64,000 bases of DNA from Candidatus Krumholzibacteriota bacterium. Its GTDB lineage: Bacteria; Krumholzibacteriota; Krumholzibacteriia; LZORAL124-64-63. The notes under the pieces are model-generated. The model saw nothing but the letters and a program-made list of their open reading frames with translations, had not been told where the DNA came from and did not search any database. The DNA is taken from the NCBI GenBank assembly GCA_024275485.1, contig JAJRZA010000076.1:1-64000 (forward strand), in the 5' to 3' direction. Both the position numbers and the translations under genes were made by a program. Below are positions 38,801 to 46,788 of the stretch, piece after piece; positions within the stretch are counted from its first letter, which is position 1; each line of letters opens with the position of its first letter.

Positions 38801-40428
38801 AATGGAGCCGGATGCACATCTACTATGGCAACTATCACTACTCCGGATTGCAGGACTTCCAGGTCATACTTCATGATCCGGCGGTTCACCCCACCAGCAA
38901 TGGCGACGGTGAAATCCTCTTCCAGTACGCCACCGTCACCAACGAAGACAACATCAACGGATACGCCACTGTGGGCATCCAGAATCTTACCGGCGACGAC
39001 GGATTGCTCTACACCTACTGGAACCAGTACGCATCTGGAGCCGCCCCACTTGAGGCTGGTCGGGCTATCCTGTTCACTCCTGGCCCCAGCGTTCAGTTCA
39101 CAACCTGTGAGGTTTCACCAAACCACTTCACGCTGACCATGGCTCCGGATCAAACACGACAGGAAACCCTGGTCATTTCCAACAACGGCGACCCGGATTC
39201 CGAGCTCTCTTATTTGATCCAAAAAACCGACCCCAACGCCCCCATGGTCAACGGCGCGGCAAAAGACCTGACCGGTTCAGTCATGACCTGCAGCCAGTCG
39301 GTGTACCCGATTGGGGAAATTGTAGACTTGGAGTTCTCGGCCACCAACAACAGCCCGGACAACGAGTACCTGGTTTTTGTGAGCCTTGACTTCCCCGCGG
39401 GGGTTTCGGTCATCGGCAGCACCAACCTGGTCAACAGCTATTTGCAGACTTTGACCTATAACCAAGCCTCCGGCAATGGTGCCGAGGTGGTGTGGGAGGA
39501 CGGTTTTGTTATCGGCGGCAACACTGCCATCTGCACCATGACTCTGGATTTCAGCAATTATTCCGGCGCTCTCGTTCTGCCCTACACCATGACCGGTGAT
39601 AATTTTGGTGGTGAACCACACACGGTGCAGGGCACTATTTCCCTGCTTCCATCTGGACCCTCGGTTTCCTTGCAGAGTCCCAATGGCGGGGAGCAATGGG
39701 CCATCGGCGACGTAGTTGAAATCCAGTTCCTTGCCGGTGGCGGACCTGAACTATTGGAGCTGGCCCTGGATCGAAACGACGGCAACGGTTGGCAAACCAT
39801 CATTGAAAACATTCCAGCCACGGAAACCAGCGCCACCTGGCTGGTGGACGGCCCCATCAGCGCCCAGTGCAGGATGCGCCTGAGCGACTCGAATGACGCG
39901 ACCCTGTTCGATATCAGTGACAACTATTTCACCATCGGTCGCGACCTGGGCTGGGTGATGCTGGACCATGACGCCGGAGTTGTCGTGGCCGGTACTCCCA
40001 ACGAGGTGATCCTCACTTTCAACACCCAGGGACTGGAGCCCGGCTCCTACCTGGTTGATCTCCAGATCTGGCAAATGGCCAATGGCCTGGTGATGGTGCC
40101 CATCGTGCTGATAATCAGCGATGATTTGTCCGGAAGTGCGGAGTTGCCACCAATCACCGGATTGAAACAAAACCGACCCAACCCGTTCAACCCCCAAACC
40201 GAGATAGGATTCTCCATTGAGGCCGGCGGCAACGTCAAACTCAGTATTTACAATGCACGTGGCCAACTGGTCAGAAGCCTGGTCAATCGTTTCCTGGAGA
40301 TGGGAGAGCACAAGGTTATCTGGCAGGGCCGGGATGACTCGGGACGCCTTTTGTCTTCAGGAGTTTATTACTATCGCCTGGAAACCACCGCTGGAAAAGA
40401 GGTCAAGAAAATGGTTTATGTGAAATGA
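35887..40428 (+). CDS. Gingipain-like (C25) secreted protein with FlgD-like C-terminus
   Basis: 1513 residues with a signal peptide (1-25). A propeptide-like N-terminal domain is followed by a C25 peptidase-like domain (about 230-580: YLVITPPS, VVMIGDANG, DIHIGRLTARDP, IPTCDTGSFL, GDPATDLW). The catalytic Cys position is kept (Cys476), but the usual GHG catalytic His segment reads YRGFYDMSG, with Phe448 where His would be. Ig-like domains, a beta-sandwich (about 840-1070) and a FlgD-like fold with an …KKMVYVK end follow. The gene overlaps the deacetylase gene by four bases. It may be an inactive or altered member of the family, with surface export inferred from the tail. Confidence 0.85.
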   Translation: MNAHLRNFAFALFIILFCFKGATLAVSVSSQLTSLQLTEDPVPVALKLISEDRLGCEIQFELNQLSRDIITVNGTTFQALTILGGGLSGQNGAPGLPTYSGMIAVPAGHTVDAVVVNSELRVFPDMKIFPVQPEKAESFHIDHNAYSPQSGSRSQVSFTISLGEPAILHGQPVVSFTVNPVHFRAEDNLVTVASRLSLRFQFKADGKGKTSRRVFNSTPRSFSRLFDDVLINSLPSEKSGSTNDLGTYLVITPPSGQSSLAPLLDWRRRQGYNVLVGNTGTIGPSAVDIKSYIQNIYDTVEPPLEYVVMIGDANGSLTTPTFIEYISGYHGEGDHYYTTLDGGDILSDIHIGRLTARDPTELSAIITKIITYETNPPTLQDPDWFNRASVVGDPSSSGITTIYVNQWLKEQLQTLAFTQVDSIFGGNFPGLMYTSINQGLSVFGYRGFYDMSGFSLAHITTLSNESKLPFAVIPTCDTGSFLTQTTCRSEAFLRNPGGGAIGAIGMSTLGTHTRYNNCLYHGIWEGALNSGDHHLGAALSRGKLEVYNNYFLAEPGITETWAVWANLMGDPATDLWLDTPSILLAEFPTELPVGAGSVPVMVTSNGNPVAGALVALYKANEIRVTGTTDDFGQVNLPIHGPTEGTLLVTVTKHNCKPVRGWLSLGEVSAHATLTEIALDDGSSSGSGNGDLLPNPGESLNIRCALTNEGINLAANVTASLISRDPMVTIVDGNDSFGDIPAGQTVWSQDSFEVLVSGQVSDQYAVAMDLVAINDDTGTFGPLEPGELFSNAVNHFTLKFADDCFAGHLATFELRLTLPDGLIRTTVFQMTVGEISHTDPIGPDNHGYYAIDNTDTSYDQAPVYDWVEINPAYGGPGTDTGMSDDYFEQDKTSIFDLPFPFSYYGTEFNKISICTNGWIAMGATNLRHYRNFTLPSAGSPDAMIAPFWDNLYTSGDHKVYYWYDEANGRFIVEWSRMHIYYGNYHYSGLQDFQVILHDPAVHPTSNGDGEILFQYATVTNEDNINGYATVGIQNLTGDDGLLYTYWNQYASGAAPLEAGRAILFTPGPSVQFTTCEVSPNHFTLTMAPDQTRQETLVISNNGDPDSELSYLIQKTDPNAPMVNGAAKDLTGSVMTCSQSVYPIGEIVDLEFSATNNSPDNEYLVFVSLDFPAGVSVIGSTNLVNSYLQTLTYNQASGNGAEVVWEDGFVIGGNTAICTMTLDFSNYSGALVLPYTMTGDNFGGEPHTVQGTISLLPSGPSVSLQSPNGGEQWAIGDVVEIQFLAGGGPELLELALDRNDGNGWQTIIENIPATETSATWLVDGPISAQCRMRLSDSNDATLFDISDNYFTIGRDLGWVMLDHDAGVVVAGTPNEVILTFNTQGLEPGSYLVDLQIWQMANGLVMVPIVLIISDDLSGSAELPPITGLKQNRPNPFNPQTEIGFSIEAGGNVKLSIYNARGQLVRSLVNRFLEMGEHKVIWQGRDDSGRLLSSGVYYYRLETTAGKEVKKMVYVK

Positions 40429-41351
40429 CCATGAATGGATTGCTTCATGACCCTGATTTTTTTTCCCGGCACAACCGGACCCAGCATCCGGAAAACGCCA
40501 ACCGGCTGAGTTTGCTGGGTGACTTGGCGTTTGGTGAGCCCGTTGAGCATAGGCCTGCCACCGATGAGGAGTTGCTGGCTGTCCATACGACGGGTCATTT
40601 GCATACTGTCGCTTCCTCTTGCCGCAATGGCGGTGGATTCCTGGATCCGGACACTTATTGCTGTCCCGAAAGCGAGACCGTTGCCCGAGCCGCCTCGGGT
40701 GGTCTCGTTGACCTGTGTTTCGGAGTATTGGCCGGTACTTTTGCCAATGGATTGGCCCTGATTCGTCCTCCCGGTCACCATGCCACCTGCGACCAGGCCA
40801 TGGGGTTCTGTCTTTACAACCATATCGCCGTGGCTGCGGCGGCCTTGAAAACCCGTGGGGTTTCCAGGGTATGCATTGTGGATTTTGACGTCCATCACGG
40901 CAACGGCACCCAGGATATTTTTTATGAAGATGATTCGGTGCTTTATATGTCCAGCCATCAGTATCCACATTATCCTGGAACCGGCTCCGTTGCCGAGATT
41001 GGGCGGGGAAAGGGCGCCGGGTTCACCCTAAACCATCACCTTGAAGCCGGGTCGGGTGATGATGAATTGTTGACCGGGTATCGGGATCATCTCCTGCCCC
41101 GATTGGTTGATTTCGAACCTGGTTTTATACTGGTTTCCGCCGGCTTCGATGGTCATGCCGATGATCCCCTGGCGGGCCTCAACACAACCACTGCCGGATA
41201 CCGAAAGCTTGTGGATTTGTTGATTCAGAAAGCCGGCCGTTTGTGTGAAGGCAAGATTGTTTTTGTGCTGGAAGGCGGGTATTATCCGCGTGCCCTGGCC
41301 GATTGTCTGGGTGAAACCATGCGATCCCTGAAAGACGGCTCTTCTGAATGA
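40425..41351 (+). CDS. HDAC/acetylpolyamine-amidohydrolase family deacetylase
   Basis: A 308-residue zinc deacetylase of the arginase/HDAC fold. Visible motifs are RPPGHHA with the catalytic His pair, DFDVHHGNGTQDIF (zinc Asp and His), GFDGHADDPL (zinc Asp) and LEGGYYP (transition-state Tyr). The family includes histone-deacetylase-like, AcuC and acetylpolyamine deacetylases; substrate cannot be read from the sequence. Its ATG overlaps the C25 stop (ATGA) and its stop overlaps the CPBP start. A polyamine decarboxylase-type gene two positions downstream makes acetylpolyamine a reasonable guess. Confidence 0.92.
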   Translation: MTMNGLLHDPDFFSRHNRTQHPENANRLSLLGDLAFGEPVEHRPATDEELLAVHTTGHLHTVASSCRNGGGFLDPDTYCCPESETVARAASGGLVDLCFGVLAGTFANGLALIRPPGHHATCDQAMGFCLYNHIAVAAAALKTRGVSRVCIVDFDVHHGNGTQDIFYEDDSVLYMSSHQYPHYPGTGSVAEIGRGKGAGFTLNHHLEAGSGDDELLTGYRDHLLPRLVDFEPGFILVSAGFDGHADDPLAGLNTTTAGYRKLVDLLIQKAGRLCEGKIVFVLEGGYYPRALADCLGETMRSLKDGSSE

Positions 41352-41977
41352 ACCGGCGTTCGGTAATATCCCGTTGGTCTCTTCCGCTCATCGCTTATGT
41401 GTCGATGGTGCTGGGCTTGCATGTCTTTCACAGCGCATGGGTGGCCTTCGGGTTTTATCACGGGTTGATTCTGCTGGTGATGCTCTCTGCCGCCAATAGG
41501 ACTTTTTGGCGTGAGCTGGTAGCTGGATGGGATTGGCGAGTGGGCACGGCCGCCATTGTGTTTGGGCTCGGTGGTGGCGTGGTCTTGTATTTGCTTGCTC
41601 CTTTTGCCGAAATCGATTCTTCAACCATTGGGCCCGTACTTTCCCGGCTGGGTCTTCAGGGTGGATCATGGCTGATGTTCGTCATCTACCATTCGTTGGC
41701 GAACCCCTGGTTTGAAGAAGTTTTCTGGCGTGGGCGGCTGGGCAGCAACAACAACCTCCCGGTGTGGAATGATGTATTTTTTGCGGGTTATCATCTTCTT
41801 GTCTTGGCCTTGTTTCTGGATTGGATTTGGCTCATTGTCGCAGCAGTTATATTAACTCTTGCCGGTTGGCTGTGGAGACAAATCAGACGGCAGCGCAAGG
41901 GATTGCTGCTGCCGGTCATCAGCCACCTGAGCGCGGATGCCAGCATCATGGCCGTGGTTTACTGGCTCAACCAATAG
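41348..41977 (+). CDS. CPBP-family intramembrane protease
   Basis: 209 residues, six or so membrane helices. The CPBP (Abi/Rce1-like) motifs are visible: EEVFWR (Glu123, Glu124, Arg128), then FFAGYH and finally SHLSAD. These glutamyl proteases act within the membrane; bacterial substrates are mostly unknown. Its start overlaps the deacetylase stop, and the decarboxylase begins seven bases after its end. Confidence 0.85.
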   Translation: MNRRSVISRWSLPLIAYVSMVLGLHVFHSAWVAFGFYHGLILLVMLSAANRTFWRELVAGWDWRVGTAAIVFGLGGGVVLYLLAPFAEIDSSTIGPVLSRLGLQGGSWLMFVIYHSLANPWFEEVFWRGRLGSNNNLPVWNDVFFAGYHLLVLALFLDWIWLIVAAVILTLAGWLWRQIRRQRKGLLLPVISHLSADASIMAVVYWLNQ

Positions 41978-41983
41978 GAGCGG

Positions 41984-43141
41984 ATGATGAATCCCTTTGA
42001 ATTGCCCATCGAAACCATTGAAAAGCTGGTCCGGGAGCACGGCACACCCATCTATGTGGTGAGCCGGAAAAAGATTCGCGAGAATTTCGAGATGCTGGAT
42101 TCCGGGTTGCCCGCGGTGAAGTTTTTCTACGCCATGAAGGCCAACCCCCAGCATGAGATTCTGGAGGCCCTGGTGGCGGCCGGAGCCGGGTTTGATGTGG
42201 CCTCCAAGGGTGAGATTCTTGCCGCCGTAGCTGCCGGCGCCCACCCCAAGAACGACCTGATTTTTGCCGACACGGTGAAGGACCCCAAACAAATCGCCTT
42301 CGCCCATTCCATTGGTCTGGACGACTTCACTTTTGACAATCACTCGGAGCTGACACAAATCGCGAGACATGCCCCCGGTGCAAAAGTACATTTGCGCATT
42401 GTGGTTTCCAATGAAGGAAGCGTGGCCCATTTGAGCCACAAGTTCGGGGCCGATGTTGCTGATGCCATCGGCCTGATGTTGCAGGCCCGGGCTCTGGGAT
42501 TGATTCCACGAGGAGTCAGTTTTCATGTGGGGAGTCAGTGTCTGGATGCGCAACGGTATGTTGAAGCACTGGATACGACGAAAGATGTTTTTGTGGAAGC
42601 AGCCAAGGCGGGCATTGAGTTGAAGTCCATAGATATCGGCGGGGGATTTCCGGTACGGTATATTGATGAGGATATTGATATTCCGGAAATGTGCCGGACC
42701 ATTCGAGAGCACTATGGAAAGCTCTTCTGTGATGAGAATGGTGACGGTTGCGACCTTGTGGCCGAACCGGGTCGGGCTATTGTGGGAGACGCCATGATTC
42801 TGGTTACCAAGGTTATTTCGGAGTCGGTTCGCAACGGGAAGAACTGGTTGTATTTTGATGACGGGACTTATGGAAGTTTCATGGAGGTCCTGCTTTACAA
42901 GATGAAATTCCCCTGGCGAACCAATACCAACGGGCCCGTCAAGGAATACGTTTTGGCGGGGCCCACCTGCGATTCGATTGATGTTTTTTCCCGGGATGGC
43001 GCCGGGGAAATTTGCGGGGTTGAGTTGCCGCAGATGCATTTGGATGATTTGCTGATTGCCGGGAGCATGGGAGCTTACACTTTTTCCGAGAGCACTCGGT
43101 TCAATGGGTTTGAACCGGCCAAGTTTGTTTTTTGGGATTGA
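41984..43141 (+). CDS. Fold-type III PLP decarboxylase (ornithine/lysine decarboxylase-like)
   Basis: 385 residues, alanine-racemase-like barrel plus beta domain. PLP Lys52 is in FFYAMKAN; His181 (HVGSQ), the phosphate-binding GGGFP (219-223), EPGRA and the second-subunit active-site GPTCDSID (Cys329, Asp330) match eukaryotic-type ornithine decarboxylases. The length and the CD pair favour ODC or lysine/ornithine decarboxylase over diaminopimelate decarboxylase. Product would be putrescine or cadaverine. Start ATG 41984 with AGGAGCGG upstream; a second ATG follows directly. Confidence 0.9.
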   Translation: MMNPFELPIETIEKLVREHGTPIYVVSRKKIRENFEMLDSGLPAVKFFYAMKANPQHEILEALVAAGAGFDVASKGEILAAVAAGAHPKNDLIFADTVKDPKQIAFAHSIGLDDFTFDNHSELTQIARHAPGAKVHLRIVVSNEGSVAHLSHKFGADVADAIGLMLQARALGLIPRGVSFHVGSQCLDAQRYVEALDTTKDVFVEAAKAGIELKSIDIGGGFPVRYIDEDIDIPEMCRTIREHYGKLFCDENGDGCDLVAEPGRAIVGDAMILVTKVISESVRNGKNWLYFDDGTYGSFMEVLLYKMKFPWRTNTNGPVKEYVLAGPTCDSIDVFSRDGAGEICGVELPQMHLDDLLIAGSMGAYTFSESTRFNGFEPAKFVFWD

Positions 43142-43178
43142 GAGTTGTGTCTCCTGTTTTATAACCCCCCAACCGAGA

Positions 43179-44000
43179 TCACCGGTAAAGCGCCTTCAAG
43201 CCATCCCAGGAATGCTCTTCGGTGGCGACCGTACCCTGATTCACGTCGAGCAAATACAGTGTGTCGAGATCGCCGCTCCAGACCAGATTCGACATCCAGG
43301 CCAAGCCCCACGGGTGACCGGAGGCCGCACCACAGCTTGAGGTAATATTTCCGTCAGCCGGATTGATGATGTAGATCTCGTGGGAGTAGCAGTCCGCCAG
43401 GACGAGCACTTCCCCGGATGCCAAATAGCCCAATCCTGAAGCACAATTCCCAGGTGAGGCAAAGGAATCGAGAATCGCGCCATCGGCCGGGTCCAACTTG
43501 TAGATCATGTTGTGACCATAATCGGCGTGCCAAAGATAAGTACCATCAAAGGCCAGCCCGGCCGAGTTGGGGTCACTGTCATCATGGCCGGGAGCCGGGA
43601 TCTCCGACATGATTGTGCCATCGGTGGGATCAAGTTGATAGATGGTGCCGTTCTGCTCATGGCAAGCCCAGAGTGTCTGTCCGTCCCAGGCCAGCCCGGC
43701 TATGCCCGGGGAGGTGGGGCCTGGTATGGAGTGGACGACGGAACAGGATTCCGGATCAATCTGAAAGATTCTGCTGGTGTCGAAGTAAAAGGCCAGCCAG
43801 ATGTAAGTGCCGTCGTAGGCGACTCCTCCAGGGAGCAGGTAATCCAACGGACAGTTGCTGGCAATTCCACAGGCATCACGGCCAGGTGCGGCATGGTCCG
43901 TGGATGATCCGCCGTCAACGCCGCGGATGGTGATTGCCTCAGATGGTGCAATTGCGGAGAAGCAGAGCACGAGTACGGAGATGATGATTATGAAACGCAT
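43179..44000 (-). CDS. Secreted beta-propeller-like protein
   Basis: 273 residues with a signal peptide (1-22). Repeated blades of about 45 residues share G.A.DG.YLW…..IYQLDP.DG.I, resembling SMP-30/NHL-type or YVTN-type propellers; about five blades are visible, so the ring may be incomplete or closed by dimerisation. No FlgD-like tail. ATG 44000 has GGGGGG just upstream. It lies convergent with the decarboxylase and downstream of the radical-SAM gene on the same strand. Possible ligand-binding or lactonase-like role is not supported by motifs. Confidence 0.7.
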   Translation of the reverse strand: MRFIIIISVLVLCFSAIAPSEAITIRGVDGGSSTDHAAPGRDACGIASNCPLDYLLPGGVAYDGTYIWLAFYFDTSRIFQIDPESCSVVHSIPGPTSPGIAGLAWDGQTLWACHEQNGTIYQLDPTDGTIMSEIPAPGHDDSDPNSAGLAFDGTYLWHADYGHNMIYKLDPADGAILDSFASPGNCASGLGYLASGEVLVLADCYSHEIYIINPADGNITSSCGAASGHPWGLAWMSNLVWSGDLDTLYLLDVNQGTVATEEHSWDGLKALYR

Positions 44001-44170
44001 TGTCCCCCCCATTTTGTGATATTTGCAGTGAGCAGCCCCTGGTAGATTTTTGATGACCCGCTACTTTATCATAACCAAGCGATCGGTAAAAGTTTGTTGT
44101 CGCAAAAGACATAAAAAGCCCTTCTTTCTTTTCCACCACCGTAAAAAAAGAAACCTTTGCTAACCCCTGC

Positions 44171-45691
44171 TCACACAACCACCGACTCCTCCAAAAACCT
44201 CCGCCTGTCCTCGGGCAACTTCAAAATTTCTACCAACATTTTCAATGTCACCTCCCTGTCCCTGCGCACCGACCGGCAAACCGCCTCGGGAACGGGCCTC
44301 TCACCTGATTCCGACTTGACATGCTCGGCCTGAACGGCAAAACAAACCCCGCACAATCTCAGCGCCCAGCAATCCGTGCACTTGTCTTTCACTGCATCAT
44401 GAAACTGATCCTGAAGGTCGAGAACCTGGGGCGATTCAATCCCCGCCTGCAAACTCCCTAGTTCCATGACGCAGCCAGTTCGCTCACATGGCTGAAACCG
44501 GCCATCGACTGTTACGTGGAGTTTCCGTTGGCCCGGTCGGCAATTTCCGCCTGGGGTAAATTTGTGGGCCAACGTCCCTCTGGATCGGTGATGGAGCTTG
44601 ATGATCTCCGGCTCGAACAACTCACGGATGACCGGACTGAGTTTGTCCCTTGTTCCATTTGTCACCGCCTCCAGGTATTGCTTTCGGGCCTGCTCCACCT
44701 GCTTCCCAAGGGCCAGGAAGTCTTCCTTTGAAGCAGACCAGTCCTGTCCTTTGAGGTTGGCGCTGTTGACCCGGACTGACGGAGGGGAGGGGATTCCATG
44801 TTTGACAAAGGGAGGGAAGTCGGCAAAGAAGTCGGCCAGCTCAAACAGATCTGTCGGTGGAGCCATTGTTGCGACGAAGGAAAGGCGCTTGTAGGTGGTC
44901 GGGTCACGGCCAAGCAGTTTGTCCAGGTTTGCGAGGACCTTGTCGAAGGTGCCGTTCCCATGGGCATCAACCCGGTTTTGATCATGCCACATGGCCGGGC
45001 CGTCAATGCTGATCTGGAGAAAAACCTTTTTTCGAATCACCAAATCAATGGCGCGGTCCGTTAGCAGTACCCCATTGGTGTCGATGATGAACATCGCATC
45101 TTTACCCCTGGGATGTTCCCTGCCTTCTTCGATGACTATTTCAATCAGGTCCAGTTCGAGGAGGGCCTCGCCTCCATAGAATGAGATCATCGGCTTCTTG
45201 CCTGGTTCTACTCTGTCCAGAAAGTACTTCAGGCTCTCAAGCGCGGTTTCGGGGGACATGGATTCGTCTTCATGGCCTCGCACCCAACCGAGGTCGGCCC
45301 CATGCACACAATACCGGCATCGTAGGTTGCACCGTTCGGTAACGGTCAGAACTAGGTGTTGGAAGTTGGAATCGCACTCTCCGGGCCTGGCGAGTTTGGG
45401 GTCCGGCGGGGCCAGGAGAGGCCGGAAGGCGAGGAACAGTCCTTCCTCTTTTCGGGCGGTTTCGATTATGGCGCATGCTTCGAGGATTTTGGGTTCCGGC
45501 CAGGTCTCTTTCAAGGACTGGACAAGGTCCTCCTGGCTCATGGTCCCGAAAAGAGGGATAACCGCGGCCAGTTCCGGGTCTATCTCCAGGATTTGGTTTG
45601 TGTTTACGTCGTAGTAGAAATGAAGGTCTTTGGTTTGAAAGACATGGCCGAAGACCTGGTTTGGGCGAGGAGGGGACAAGGGGTTCTCCAT
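44171..45691 (-). CDS. Radical SAM/SPASM peptide maturase
   Basis: 506 residues. An N-terminal region (about 15-85, HFYYDVNTNQILEIDPELAAV) resembles the PqqD-like peptide-recognition domain. The radical SAM core has CNLRCRYC (Cys121, Cys125, Cys128) and an SFYGGEALL loop. A SPASM-type tail provides Cys384, Cys402, Cys407, Cys438, Cys441, Cys447, Cys450 and Cys472, enough for two auxiliary [4Fe-4S] clusters. Such enzymes install thioether, C-C or related crosslinks in ribosomal peptides. A short Cys-rich peptide gene starts 214 bases upstream on the opposite strand. Exact chemistry is not readable from the sequence. Confidence 0.93.
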   Translation of the reverse strand: MENPLSPPRPNQVFGHVFQTKDLHFYYDVNTNQILEIDPELAAVIPLFGTMSQEDLVQSLKETWPEPKILEACAIIETARKEEGLFLAFRPLLAPPDPKLARPGECDSNFQHLVLTVTERCNLRCRYCVHGADLGWVRGHEDESMSPETALESLKYFLDRVEPGKKPMISFYGGEALLELDLIEIVIEEGREHPRGKDAMFIIDTNGVLLTDRAIDLVIRKKVFLQISIDGPAMWHDQNRVDAHGNGTFDKVLANLDKLLGRDPTTYKRLSFVATMAPPTDLFELADFFADFPPFVKHGIPSPPSVRVNSANLKGQDWSASKEDFLALGKQVEQARKQYLEAVTNGTRDKLSPVIRELFEPEIIKLHHRSRGTLAHKFTPGGNCRPGQRKLHVTVDGRFQPCERTGCVMELGSLQAGIESPQVLDLQDQFHDAVKDKCTDCWALRLCGVCFAVQAEHVKSESGERPVPEAVCRSVRRDREVTLKMLVEILKLPEDRRRFLEESVVV

Positions 45692-45905
45692 TGGTGAATG
45701 GGCGCTGTTTCAATTCCTACCTGATCGGGCAATCCCCCCTGCTATAAAGGGTAAGTCTCAAAAGGTCGATTTGGATGCAGGAAACGCTAATATTTTTTAT
45801 GAGAAAATTGGTAGGCGGAAATTTTTGTGGACAAGAATTTCCTGAGTGGCAAGATGCTGCTACGTCTCATATCCGCGTTGCGCCCACCTTTGCTGGAGGA
45901 ATGGC
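45692..45905. other. Divergent spacer between the maturase and the peptide gene
   Basis: 214 bases, AT-rich in its second half. Rightward, TATAAA at 45743-45748 has no matching -35 box. Leftward, TCGACC and TATAGC with a 17-base spacer is a weak promoter candidate for the maturase. GGAGGA at 45895-45900 is the ribosome binding site of the peptide gene. Confidence 0.4.
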
Positions 45906-46079
45906 ATGTATCGGAAATTGGAAAAGGATGATTTGGCAAAGGTTCAGGCCAAGAAAAGCGGACCTGAAAATATTTGTGAGTGCGTATGCAAATCTGAAAA
46001 AAACAATCCCGATGAAGAGAAAGCAGAGACAAACTTGGCCATCAACCAAGTAAGAATAGATTGGGACATTAACGGATAG
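45906..46079 (+). CDS. Candidate RiPP precursor peptide (57 residues, C-x-C-x-C core)
   Basis: A 57-residue peptide opposite the radical-SAM maturase. The charged leader-like N-terminus KLEKDDLAKVQAKK resembles leaders of Bacteroidota-type RiPPs, followed by CECVC (Cys24, Cys26, Cys28) and a Lys/Glu/Asn-rich tail with acceptor-type residues. GGAGGA is five bases ahead of ATG 45906. A longer frame opening at GTG 45846 would add Cys-rich residues but bury the ribosome binding site. The 3' end overlaps the convergent anti-sigma gene by 11 bases, which is a reason for caution. Role as the maturase substrate is inferred from layout. Confidence 0.5.
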   Translation: MYRKLEKDDLAKVQAKKSGPENICECVCKSEKNNPDEEKAETNLAINQVRIDWDING

Positions 46080-46788
46080 GCTTCCCCTTAAAGTAGGAAA
46101 CCTGCCCATATTTTTTTGTTGTCAAAACCCAGCCTTGAATTTGAAATGAAACTCCATCAAGCTGTTTTTCCTGGAAAATTGTCGGACTAATCGTTCCTGT
46201 TTCTATTTGTTCATTAAAATCACTCCAGTCTTCTAAAATAAAATTGCCAATGTCTTCATTTCTGGATGATGGGGGGACCAGAGAAGGGCGACCCGTTTCT
46301 GAATTTTTCCCATTGATAATATACTCCCGTCGTACAATCCAGCGGGTATTCCCTTTGATCATCCACCCTTCAACCCCAATGATAACCCCCAGGTCGGCAA
46401 GAAATTGTTGGTTTTTTTCATGGATATCCGCTTCACTATCACCCTCCAGTACATTAAACCCATCCCCGCGAAACTCGTTCTTCACAATCCGCCAAGGCCC
46501 CTTCGAATTCTCAACTTCAACCATATCAAACCCGTCACTACCCAAATCTGAAATATTGAATGCCAAAACACACAAAACGGCCAAGGACAACACAGACGCT
46601 ACCCGCTTGATATTCCGTCTCTCCCGTTTTTTCCGCACCAGCTGGTCGGCATACATCTTATCCCGGAAGTCGCTTAGAAATGCCTCCATGTCCTGATTAC
46701 AATCAGGAACAGATGGTCTCATCCCCCGAAGCCACTGATCAATCGGCTCATTGAATTCCTGGGTGTTGGTGTTTTTATTGTTCTTCAT
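46069..46788 (-). CDS. Membrane anti-sigma-like protein next to an ECF sigma factor
   Basis: 239 residues: a cytoplasmic N-terminal region (1-60) with a helical, charged character, one membrane helix (about 65-85) and an extracytoplasmic domain (90-239). That topology, and the overlap of its start with the sigma gene's end (14 bases), point to an anti-sigma factor. No zinc-binding ZAS motif is seen and I do not recognise the outer domain. ATG 46788 is chosen. It would hold the sigma factor until an envelope signal arrives. Confidence 0.65.
   Translation of the reverse strand: MKNNKNTNTQEFNEPIDQWLRGMRPSVPDCNQDMEAFLSDFRDKMYADQLVRKKRERRNIKRVASVLSLAVLCVLAFNISDLGSDGFDMVEVENSKGPWRIVKNEFRGDGFNVLEGDSEADIHEKNQQFLADLGVIIGVEGWMIKGNTRWIVRREYIINGKNSETGRPSLVPPSSRNEDIGNFILEDWSDFNEQIETGTISPTIFQEKQLDGVSFQIQGWVLTTKKYGQVSYFKGKPIR

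Noticed and set aside
45775-46053. 92-codon frame overlapping the candidate RiPP peptide
   Set aside because: Different frame, no suitable ribosome binding site; the frame starting at 45906 fits the GGAGGA better.
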